From an uncultured Saprospiraceae bacterium (GTDB lineage Bacteria > Bacteroidota > Bacteroidia > Chitinophagales > Saprospiraceae): a stretch of DNA of 6,658 nt. The position numbers were made by a program, and so were the translations under genes. Positions 1 through 5,524 of this stretch are shown one piece after another. The DNA lies in the NCBI GenBank assembly GCA_937942405.1, contig CALDEN010000183.1, positions 1 to 6,658 of the forward strand, given 5' to 3'. The notes beneath the pieces are model-generated. The model worked only from the letters and a program-made list of their open reading frames with translations. It had not been told where the DNA came from and did not search any database. How positions within the stretch are numbered: position 1 is the first letter of the stretch; each line of letters opens with the position of its first letter.

Positions 1-285
1 AGAGAAGCATCCTTGTAAATCGTTGGCGTTTTGACCTGCTACAAGTCCATTAATTCCATCTTCATATTTTAAATACCATATTAAGCATGTTCCTGCTTGT
101 GCTCCATCAAAATTAACTGCCTCATAAGTAGGAGGTAAGCCGAGTATGCTTCCTTGATCATCAGTTACCACCCATTGAGTATTATTTCCGGAGCCTCCTG
201 AAGCTATGATTGCACCAGCTGGAATGAAATCGCCTACACCGTCACCTACACAGAACTCAAAAGGACCACCAGTAAGCGTCCCACC
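1..285 (-). repeat. Coding tandem repeat, unit 2 (cut by window edge)
   Basis: This is the second unit of the 108-residue repeat, residues 348-442; about 13 residues are missing at the edge. It keeps QWVVTDDQG, ILGLPP, VNFDGA, GTCLIW and LQGCFS and the cysteines at 359, 414 and 440. It differs most from unit 1 in the segment after CVGDG (DFIPAGAIIASGG against DIINPGDITLTGN). More units probably follow outside the window. Confidence 0.9.
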
Positions 286-1326
286 ATCAGGTTGATTTCT
301 AACTACAGTTATCGGATTAGAGAGAGAGAAGCATCCCTGTAGTTCGTTGGCGTTCATACCCATTTCAGCCCCCGTAAGTCCATCTTCAAAAGATAAGTGC
401 CAAATCAGGCAAGTTCCTGGTCCAGCACCATCGAAGTTTACAGCAGACGGCATGGGAGGTAAACCGAGGATGTTTCCTTGGTCATCAGTTACAACCCATT
501 GCGAGTTGGTTCCTGTATTTCCAGTTAGAGTGATGTCCCCTGGATTAATTATATCCGCAACACCATCACCTACGCAGATCTCAAAAGGACCACCAGAAAG
601 CGTCCCACCTTGTACCATAGGCTCAGTGGTACTCATTCCTTTTACCTCTATTTCGTCCAAATCCCAAACAGAGATAAATCCTGAATTGCCAACAAAACAA
701 TAAGGAAGTAATTCTATTTTAAAAGTCTCACTTTCACTTACTGTAAAGTCAGGATTGCTAGGGAATTCTATAATTTGTTTTGTATAATTCCTTGAAGTTA
801 GTATACCCGTTTCATTATAAATTACATTCCCATCTCGAGATACACGTATACCGAATACCGTAGGATAGTTGTTTACGCCTGATCCGCCATCTGTCCACGT
901 AAATACTTCTGGAGCCATTTCGTAAAAATTTATTTCTGCTAGTCTTGCTTCTCCTGCGATAGGATTTAGATTGATATCTATGACTAGAGATTTTTCAGAA
1001 TCTCCATCATATGTACATGAATTTAAAGAGGTAATACACATTCCTACAGATCCGTTAACCCCTTCTGTACAGGAGTGTGAATTATAAGTAGGATTATTTC
1101 TATACAAATGATTACCTGAAACACTCATGTCTAGTAAAGAAGACTCTTGAGTAGGTTCTGCTGTAAATTCAGTAAATGAGGTTCCTGCAAAACAATTATC
1201 TAAGTTGAAGAGTAAAGTAGACTCTACCTCCTGACAATTGCTTTGTGTATTTCCTGTTTGAAAAGAAAATACGCTAAAAGCCAAAAGCATCGAGCGAAAT
1301 ACAAGAAGTTGTAAGTTTTGTTTCAT
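1..1326 (-). CDS. Large secreted tandem-repeat protein, N-terminal part (runs off left edge)
   Basis: The minus strand reads without a stop from the ATG at 1326-1324 to base 1, giving 442 codons; the C-terminus is outside the window. Residues 1 to about 28 form a signal peptide (MKQN start, hydrophobic stretch LLVFRSMLLAFSVFSF, then QTGNTQS). No lipobox is visible, so a soluble secreted or surface protein is likelier than a lipoprotein. Residues about 29-239 make an N-terminal region with several cysteines that looks beta-rich and ends WDLDEIEVKG; I cannot assign it to a named family. From residue 240 two copies of a 108-residue repeat begin, each with motifs GGPFE-[IF]-CVGDG, QWVVTDDQG, GTCLIW and LQGCFS and three conserved cysteines (251, 306, 332 in the first). 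Such proteins in Bacteroidota usually carry many units and often a type IX secretion or HYR/adhesion-like C-terminus; here that is inference. The role is unknown; an adhesin or matrix role is a guess. The upstream region is A/T-rich without a Shine-Dalgarno site. Confidence 0.9.
   Translation of the reverse strand, partial: MKQNLQLLVFRSMLLAFSVFSFQTGNTQSNCQEVESTLLFNLDNCFAGTSFTEFTAEPTQESSLLDMSVSGNHLYRNNPTYNSHSCTEGVNGSVGMCITSLNSCTYDGDSEKSLVIDINLNPIAGEARLAEINFYEMAPEVFTWTDGGSGVNNYPTVFGIRVSRDGNVIYNETGILTSRNYTKQIIEFPSNPDFTVSESETFKIELLPYCFVGNSGFISVWDLDEIEVKGMSTTEPMVQGGTLSGGPFEICVGDGVADIINPGDITLTGNTGTNSQWVVTDDQGNILGLPPMPSAVNFDGAGPGTCLIWHLSFEDGLTGAEMGMNANELQGCFSLSNPITVVRNQPDGGTLTGGPFEFCVGDGVGDFIPAGAIIASGGSGNNTQWVVTDDQGSILGLPPTYEAVNFDGAQAGTCLIWYLKYEDGINGLVAGQNANDLQGCFS
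286..609 (-). repeat. Coding tandem repeat, unit 1 (108 residues, complete)
   Basis: This is the first full 324-base unit in the secreted repeat protein, residues 240-347, from GGTLSGGPFE to TVVRNQPD. The next unit begins directly with GGTLTGGPFE, so the period is exactly 108 codons. Over the 95 residues that can be compared, 65 are identical to unit 2 by hand alignment. The DNA is also visibly similar (for example gaagcatcc near both unit ends). The three cysteines (251, 306, 332) are kept in unit 2. Confidence 0.92.
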
Positions 1327-1363
1327 TTTAATAATTTTAATCTGTTACGAAATGAGTTGGACA

Positions 1364-1400
1364 TAGACATGTGGAAACATAATTTCTACATGATGGTCTA
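1364..1400. other. Imperfect stem-loop between protease and repeat-protein genes
   Basis: The arms CATGTGGAAA (1368-1377) and TTTCTACATG (1383-1392) pair over 10 positions around the 5-base loop CATAA. One position is a G:U wobble when read as plus-strand RNA, or an A:C mismatch as minus-strand RNA. The stem extends by TAGA (1364-1367) with TCTA (1397-1400) after a 4-base bulge. Both flanking genes are on the minus strand, so it would lie in the 3' end of the protease transcript or the 5' leader of the repeat-protein transcript. No T-tract follows on the minus strand, so it is not a classical intrinsic terminator. It may be a regulatory structure or chance. Confidence 0.4.
1374..1381 (-). promoter_or_regulatory. 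Possible -7 promoter element of the repeat-protein gene
   Basis: Read on the minus strand this is TATGTTTC, which fits the Bacteroidota -7 consensus TAnnTTTG at every defined position except the last G. It would place transcription start about 40 bases before the ATG at 1326. No TTTG-like -33 element is seen 19-21 bases further upstream, and the site lies inside the stem-loop, so this is a weak candidate. Confidence 0.22.
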
Positions 1401-1452
1401 TTTACTTTTGGTATGCAGATATATAGGAGATGGTTGCCTGTCTAAGTAGAAT

Positions 1453-2697
1453 TTAAAAGAGCTCCTTTAATTTAAATCGTTTTTTGAGCTTTTTACCTGC
1501 CCGATTTATGGTCAGTTTGATGGTTTTCCCTTCTTTACCGCTGAATTTTTTAGTCAGTTTTTCGAGGGTATAGTATTTAGTACCCCATATTCCGATTTTG
1601 GTGATGATATCCCCTTTTTTGATTCCGGCTCTGGCTGCTGGCGAATCATCTATTATGCCTGTTACATAGAACTTATCCAGGTTAGGGCCGAAGGCAAAAA
1701 GAATTAACCCACTGCGATCATACTTAAATTCTTTTTTGAAATTTTTGTTGGGTTTTAAGTAGAGCTTTTTATTCAGGTAATCGATGGCCATATCAAATCT
1801 AGAAAGAAAACCTGTCCCGATGATGCCTTCTCGATGCATGGTAAAATCACGTATTTCTTTTGAGTCTCGGACCTCTTGAAAATAACTGATGACATTATTG
1901 AAGGCATATTGTCCCAGTTCAAATTTTTTGATTTTGCCTACATATCCCTTCAGATTTCCTCCTAATCCCATAGCTAGATTACCGGTAATAACTTTCTGAG
2001 GTAACAAAAGGCTACTGTCTGCATTAAAATGGATGAGTAAGGGAAGACTAGCACCAGTATCGATAAGAAACTTTAGGCTGAAAGTATCTCGATCATTTAT
2101 CTGAGTAGGGCCGATGATGTACGGTTTTCGATTTATTATTTCGATGTCATAAGAGCTATGGTCATTAAGCCTAGTGTAATCATATTTATCAGGATGATAA
2201 AAGTGAATTTTTTTCTTTTTGAAGTCAAAACGAACAATCAGATTTCTGAAAAATCCGGCTCCTATTATCCCATCGATCGGGATGCCCGTTATTTCATCTA
2301 ATCTCATTTTGTCCTCTTCTAGGACGATAACATCTCGTTCTACAGTTAGATCGGGGTTTAATTTTACAGGTACGTTTCTACAGATATAGGCTACCAGTAT
2401 TTCGCTTAAGTCAGAGCCTATAACCTCTACTCGTTGATCGTAGGGTAGTCCGAATAGATCGTTTAATTCTCTCTTAAAAAGTATGGTATGCTCTGCTCCA
2501 GTATCTAGAATAAAATTGAGTGGCAAGAAGTTATTGTACTTAATGGGAATAAGTATAAATCCATTTTTATACTCAAATGGTAATACCAGTTTATCTTTTT
2601 CTCCCAATAGATCGAGTCCTTTTATTTGGCTTAAGCCAAATAATGAAACGTGTAAAATAAAGGCTGTTAAAACGAGACGTGAGCTTTTGATAAACAT
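1453..2697 (-). CDS. Exported retropepsin-like aspartyl protease with PDZ domain
   Basis: This 414-residue protein is predicted to be exported. Residues 1 to about 24 form a signal peptide (MFIKSSRLVL, then a hydrophobic core ending GLSQ). There are two aspartyl-protease half-sites: FILDTGAEHT (Asp65) and FLIDTGASLP (Asp213). Each is followed by a hydrophobic glycine segment, IDGIIGAGFF (141-150) and GIIGTGFLSR (291-300), of the kind that packs under the active site. Two DTG motifs in one chain would allow an internal pseudo-dimer, as in pepsin, whereas single-domain retropepsins dimerise. Residues about 329-412 form a PDZ domain, with SPAARAGIKKGDII (352-365) as the carboxylate-loop and core region, presumably for substrate or partner binding. 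The family is common in Bacteroidota with mostly unknown substrates; proteolysis itself is inferred. The ATG is supported because it begins the signal peptide directly; no Shine-Dalgarno site is visible. Downstream, 126 bases separate it from the repeat-protein gene on the same strand; upstream lies a terminator-like hairpin. Confidence 0.9.
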   Translation of the reverse strand: MFIKSSRLVLTAFILHVSLFGLSQIKGLDLLGEKDKLVLPFEYKNGFILIPIKYNNFLPLNFILDTGAEHTILFKRELNDLFGLPYDQRVEVIGSDLSEILVAYICRNVPVKLNPDLTVERDVIVLEEDKMRLDEITGIPIDGIIGAGFFRNLIVRFDFKKKKIHFYHPDKYDYTRLNDHSSYDIEIINRKPYIIGPTQINDRDTFSLKFLIDTGASLPLLIHFNADSSLLLPQKVITGNLAMGLGGNLKGYVGKIKKFELGQYAFNNVISYFQEVRDSKEIRDFTMHREGIIGTGFLSRFDMAIDYLNKKLYLKPNKNFKKEFKYDRSGLILFAFGPNLDKFYVTGIIDDSPAARAGIKKGDIITKIGIWGTKYYTLEKLTKKFSGKEGKTIKLTINRAGKKLKKRFKLKELF

Positions 2698-2710
2698 GAA
2701 GTCTTAAGGT

Positions 2711-2755
2711 AAAAAAGAAAAAGGACATAACGCTAGTAAGCATATGTCCTTTTTC
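2711..2755 (-). terminator. Perfect 13-bp hairpin with T-tract, terminator or attenuator
   Basis: GAAAAAGGACATA (2717-2729) and TATGTCCTTTTTC (2743-2755) are exact reverse complements around a 13-base loop. On the minus strand the 3' arm ends TCCTTTTTC and is followed at once by TTTTTT (2716-2711), giving an interrupted run of 11 T: a good Rho-independent terminator shape, although the stem has only 4 G:C pairs. The plus strand also has T's in its 3' arm, but no plus-strand gene reads into it. It would stop transcripts from recG or the mini-ORF. It ends only 13 bases before the protease ATG, so it may act as an attenuator in that gene's leader. Confidence 0.65.
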
Positions 2756-2777
2756 GATGGAACGCTTAATTAATTTT

Positions 2778-2846
2778 TTAAGCTTGCTCGATGATCTGAT
2801 CTCCAAAGACCAGAAGCACCACGAGCGAAATCGTGAGTATGATCAT
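2778..2846 (-). CDS. Possible 22-residue hydrophobic peptide or leader ORF
   Basis: ATG at 2846-2844, stop TAA at 2780-2778. The product is one hydrophobic stretch (IILTISLVVLLVF) followed by GDQIIEQA, which would suit a single membrane segment. It sits in a 260-base gap between recG and the protease gene, on their strand. A half-promoter match and a palindrome lie just upstream and a strong hairpin just downstream, so transcript and terminator would fit a tiny transcribed unit. There is no Shine-Dalgarno site and I recognise no family. An ORF this short can easily arise by chance, so the evidence is its context only. Alternatives are a non-coding leader or small RNA. Confidence 0.22.
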   Translation of the reverse strand: MIILTISLVVLLVFGDQIIEQA

Positions 2847-2854
2847 GGTAACAC

Positions 2855-2872
2855 TGTTTAAATGGTTAAACA
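2855..2872. promoter_or_regulatory. 18-bp palindrome, possible operator or leader stem
   Basis: The sequence is TGTTTAA-ATGG-TTAAACA on the plus strand, with perfect 7-base arms and a 4-base centre. It lies 8 bases upstream of the mini-ORF ATG and just downstream of the possible -7 element at 2882-2889, where a repressor site or a 5' leader stem would be expected. The arms are AT-rich, so the structure would be weak as RNA; an operator reading is plausible but unproven. Confidence 0.35.
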
Positions 2873-2881
2873 ATCAAGAGT

Positions 2882-2889
2882 AAAACGTA
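2882..2889 (-). promoter_or_regulatory. Possible -7 promoter element for the mini-ORF/protease leader
   Basis: On the minus strand the bases read TACGTTTT, fitting the Bacteroidota TAnnTTTG at all defined positions but the last. Transcription would start near 2875, giving a leader of about 28 bases before the mini-ORF and about 178 bases before the protease ATG. No -33 TTTG is seen at the right distance, so the match is only half a promoter. Confidence 0.22.
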
Positions 2890-2957
2890 TCTAAAATGGA
2901 TTTTGATGAGTGGAGAGCCATTTTTTTTATGTCTCGATGAAGACTCGTCGTAGAATA

Positions 2958-5078
2958 CTAAGATATCATCGCCCAGTCCTTGCGTACTCGATTAAGATGC
3001 AGGATGTGGTGCTTTATGTTTTTATTAAATTCTTGCTGAAGCTGAGGATCTTTGTCCAGAATTTTGATCGCCAAGTCTCTAGCTACTTCTAAGATCTGCG
3101 TATCCGTTACCAGGTTTACGAGATTGAAATCGACACTACCACTCTGTCTTGTGCCCATAATGTCTCCCGCTCCTCTCAGGCGTAGGTCAGCTTCTGCTAT
3201 TTCGAATCCATTGTTGGTCCTGACCATCGTAGCGATACGTTCACGACCTTCTTTGGATAACTTATTGGACGACATGAGTATGCAGAATGATTGTTCGGCT
3301 CCTCGGCCCACACGTCCTCTGAGTTGGTGGAGTTGGCTGAGACCAAAACGTTCCGTGTTTTCTATAATCATGACGGAGGCATTGGGGACATTTACGCCGA
3401 CTTCAATTACAGTGGTGGCGACCATGATTTGTGTCTTTCCTTGGACAAAACGTTCCATCTCGGCATCCTTATCTGCAGGTTTCATACGACCATGCAGAAC
3501 GCTCATTTGATACGTAGGTCTGGTAAAAAAGCCGAGTAGCTGCTCATATCCATCAGTCAGATTTTGGAGATCTAGTTTTGCAGATTCTTCGATGAGCGGG
3601 TATACGATATAGATTTGTCGACCTTTGGCGATTTCGGATTTCATGAATTCCCAAAGCTTAGGTCTATAGTTTTCTCGTTTATGTACGGTTTTTATTTCCT
3701 TCCTGCCAGGTGGCATCTCATCGATGACAGAGACATCTAGATCGCCATAATAGGTCATGGCTAGTGTCCTAGGTATAGGTGTCGCTGTCATGACTAGTAT
3801 ATGCGGTGTTACCCGATCGTTTTTGAGATATAGCTTGGATCGTTGTGCTACTCCGAATCGGTGTTGCTCATCGATAATGGCGAGTCCCAGATTTTTAAAG
3901 ATCACGGGATTTTCTATGAGGGCATGTGTTCCTACTAGGATATCGATCTCTCCATTTTTTAAGGATTCTAAGAGCACTTTTCGTTTTTTGCCTTTTACAG
4001 ATCCACTTAAAAAAGCAACTCGGATATTGAGCCCTTCTAGGTATTCCTGTAGGGATTGATAATGTTGCTGGGCTAGGATCTCTGTGGGGGCCATCATTGC
4101 CGATTGGTAATTGTTATCCTTAGCGATGAGCATCGATAAGAGCCCTACCATTGTTTTTCCGCTACCGACATCTCCTTGCAGTAGTCGGTTCATCTGGACG
4201 CCTTTCCCGAGATCTGCTCTGATTTCTTTTAACACCCGTTTTTGTGCTCCAGTCAGCTCAAAAGGCAGTTTTTCCTTATAAAATCGATTAAAGTATTCTC
4301 CTATTTGGCTGAAAGCTGGACCTTTAATAATCTGTTTTCTGAGCTTATTGGACCTGATCAGCCGCATCTGTAAGTAGAAGAGTTCCTCAAACTTTATGCG
4401 ATCCTCGGCAGCCTGTTGCTGTTGGGCATTTTCTGGGAAATGAATCCATTGAAGGGCCTGTAATCTAGGGCAGAGTTTTATTTTGGTTCGGAGATAGTCT
4501 GGTAGATTTTCAGGAAGATCTCTTTCAGAAATTTTTTCAAAAATATTACGCACCAGCTTCCTTCTCGCTTTACTCTCTAATCCTCGAGCATTGAGTTTTT
4601 CGGTGGAGTGATAAACGGCATCTAGTTTTTTAGGTTTTTTTGCATTGGCTTCAGCCAAAAGTTCGATCTCCGGGTGTGGAATGCTTTTCTTGCCGGCATA
4701 GATGTTTACCCTCCCAAAAACCACATAGTCGGCTCCCTCTTTTAATGCATCGGCCATCCATTTTACACCCCTAAACCACACGAGTTCTATAAACCCTGAG
4801 CTCCCTTTGAGCAAGGCACTTAGTCTTTTTTGCTTTTTGCCTTTGATCAGTTCGTAGCTGATGAGTTTTCCTTTGATCTGAACGACTTCTCCATCATCGG
4901 AGATATCTTTTATGAGATGAAACTGCGTTTTATCTACGTATCTAAAGGGATAAATAAAGAGTAGATCACCGATTGTAAAGACATTGAGTTCTTTTTTGAG
5001 GATATCAGCACGAGCCGGACCCACCCCTTTGAGGTACTCTATAGAGCTATTTAGATATGTGGATTGATATTTATTCAA
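2958..5078 (-). CDS. recG: ATP-dependent DNA helicase RecG
   Basis: RecG is a monomeric superfamily 2 double-strand DNA translocase that remodels stalled replication forks and processes recombination intermediates in the cytoplasm. The 706 residues are about the usual length and look intact. The N-terminal wedge region (GEVVQIKGKL and onward, about 60-150) carries the OB fold. Motor motifs in order: Walker A GDVGSGKT (302-309), MMAPTEILAQQH (328-339), the RecG-type DEQH box IIDEQHRFGV (401-410), TATPIPRTLA (431-440), LHGRMKPADKD (528-538), ATTVIEVGVNVP (554-565) and QLRGRVGRG (585-593). The TRG region EADLRLRGAGDIMGTRQSG (629-647) couples ATP hydrolysis to translocation. The start is TTG at 5078: the frame has a TGA five codons upstream, no ATG between, and the next in-frame ATG is at residue 108, past the conserved IEYLKGVGP segment. 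It is divergent from rbfA with a 65-base gap. I could not identify a convincing promoter for it. Confidence 0.98.
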   Translation of the reverse strand: MNKYQSTYLNSSIEYLKGVGPARADILKKELNVFTIGDLLFIYPFRYVDKTQFHLIKDISDDGEVVQIKGKLISYELIKGKKQKRLSALLKGSSGFIELVWFRGVKWMADALKEGADYVVFGRVNIYAGKKSIPHPEIELLAEANAKKPKKLDAVYHSTEKLNARGLESKARRKLVRNIFEKISERDLPENLPDYLRTKIKLCPRLQALQWIHFPENAQQQQAAEDRIKFEELFYLQMRLIRSNKLRKQIIKGPAFSQIGEYFNRFYKEKLPFELTGAQKRVLKEIRADLGKGVQMNRLLQGDVGSGKTMVGLLSMLIAKDNNYQSAMMAPTEILAQQHYQSLQEYLEGLNIRVAFLSGSVKGKKRKVLLESLKNGEIDILVGTHALIENPVIFKNLGLAIIDEQHRFGVAQRSKLYLKNDRVTPHILVMTATPIPRTLAMTYYGDLDVSVIDEMPPGRKEIKTVHKRENYRPKLWEFMKSEIAKGRQIYIVYPLIEESAKLDLQNLTDGYEQLLGFFTRPTYQMSVLHGRMKPADKDAEMERFVQGKTQIMVATTVIEVGVNVPNASVMIIENTERFGLSQLHQLRGRVGRGAEQSFCILMSSNKLSKEGRERIATMVRTNNGFEIAEADLRLRGAGDIMGTRQSGSVDFNLVNLVTDTQILEVARDLAIKILDKDPQLQQEFNKNIKHHILHLNRVRKDWAMIS

Positions 5079-5096
5079 TGGACTAAATCGTCAAAT

Positions 5097-5128
5097 TTTC
5101 TACAAGATAATTAAGTGGTGTATTTTTA
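5097..5128 (+). promoter_or_regulatory. Possible Bacteroidota-type promoter of rbfA
   Basis: TTTC (5097-5100), a 20-base spacer and TATTTTTA (5121-5128) resemble TTTG-N19-21-TAnnTTTG, lacking only the two G's. The rbfA ATG follows 15 bases after the -7 element, so the leader would be very short. It lies in the 65-base divergent gap, the only place outside coding sequence where an rbfA promoter could sit. An AT-rich match such as this can be fortuitous. Confidence 0.3.
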
Positions 5129-5143
5129 CAGCGAAAATAAGAT

Positions 5144-5524
5144 ATGGCGAAAGAATCAAAAAGGCAATTACAGACGGGAGAACTGGTCAGAAGAAATTTT
5201 GGGCAAGTACTTATGATGGAAGGAAGATACATATATGGAGAGGCCTTAGTGACGGTTACAGCAGTAAGAATGAGCCCAGATCTAGGGATAGCCAAGGTAT
5301 ACGTAAGTGTATTTAATGCCGATGACAAGGATGATGTGGTTAAAAAAATGAGAACCAACATGTGGAGGCTTAAAACGGGGCTGGTCCAGAGGATAAAAAA
5401 ACATGTGAGAAGAATTCCGCATATCGACATTTATTTGGACGAAACGCTGGATGAAATGTGGAATCTCAATGAAGTATTCAACGATTTAAGAAGTAAAAAC
5501 CAAATGGGTGAAGAAGAACAGTAG
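5144..5524 (+). CDS. rbfA: Ribosome-binding factor A
   Basis: RbfA is a small single KH-fold protein that binds the immature 30S subunit near the 5' end of 16S rRNA and assists late maturation, notably in cold. The 126 residues fit the family. Visible signatures are the N-terminal RQLQTGELVRRNFGQVL helix, SPDLGIAKVYVSVF (44-57), which matches the family strand-turn-strand motif, and IPHIDIYLDETLDE (91-104), the region corresponding to the C-terminal P-x-[LI]-x-[FI]-x-x-D-x-[ST] segment. The acidic tail MGEEEQ lies in the overlap with the next gene. The ATG at 5144 begins the usual short basic N-terminus (MAKESKRQ); the leader is A-rich (GCGAAAATAAGAT) without a clear Shine-Dalgarno site. It is divergent from recG and overlaps the downstream barrel gene by 17 bases in another frame, which suggests a bicistronic transcript. 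Confidence 0.96.
   Translation: MAKESKRQLQTGELVRRNFGQVLMMEGRYIYGEALVTVTAVRMSPDLGIAKVYVSVFNADDKDDVVKKMRTNMWRLKTGLVQRIKKHVRRIPHIDIYLDETLDEMWNLNEVFNDLRSKNQMGEEEQ

Noticed and set aside
1..609. CRISPR array or non-coding repeat
   Set aside because: The repeat period is 324 bases, exactly in frame, and the variation follows codons; it is a protein repeat.
347..703. 118-codon open frame on the plus strand
   Set aside because: It is antisense to the repeat-protein gene and is proline/serine-rich low-complexity output of the reversed repeat; the minus-strand frame has signal peptide and repeats.
2483..2707. 74-codon plus-strand frame across the protease start
   Set aside because: It is the complement of the protease N-terminus and signal peptide, with no recognisable domain of its own.
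2764..2783. 6-base inverted repeat GCTTAA/TTAAGC as a second terminator
   Set aside because: The stem is short and AT-rich, the loop is 8 bases and no T-tract follows on the minus strand.
2591..2806. 71-codon minus-strand frame beginning at TTG
   Set aside because: It runs through the hairpin and overlaps the protease start in another frame; the peptide is Lys/Phe-rich noise from the T-tract and stem.
2820..2835. 5-base inverted repeat CACGA/TCGTG
   Set aside because: It is too short to distinguish from chance and lies inside the mini-ORF.
2778..2846. Resemblance of the mini-ORF to the TatA N-terminus (hydrophobic helix followed by FG)
   Set aside because: The match is only VVLLVFG; the amphipathic lysine-rich helix is missing in frame, and joining it to the next frame would need an unsupported frameshift.
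3052..4059. Several plus-strand frames inside recG
   Set aside because: All are antisense to strongly conserved helicase motifs; no independent start signals or family resemblance.
5083..5430. 115-codon minus-strand frame opposite rbfA
   Set aside because: It is hydrophobic by accident of the complement; the plus strand encodes a clear RbfA, and the frame would fill the recG promoter region.
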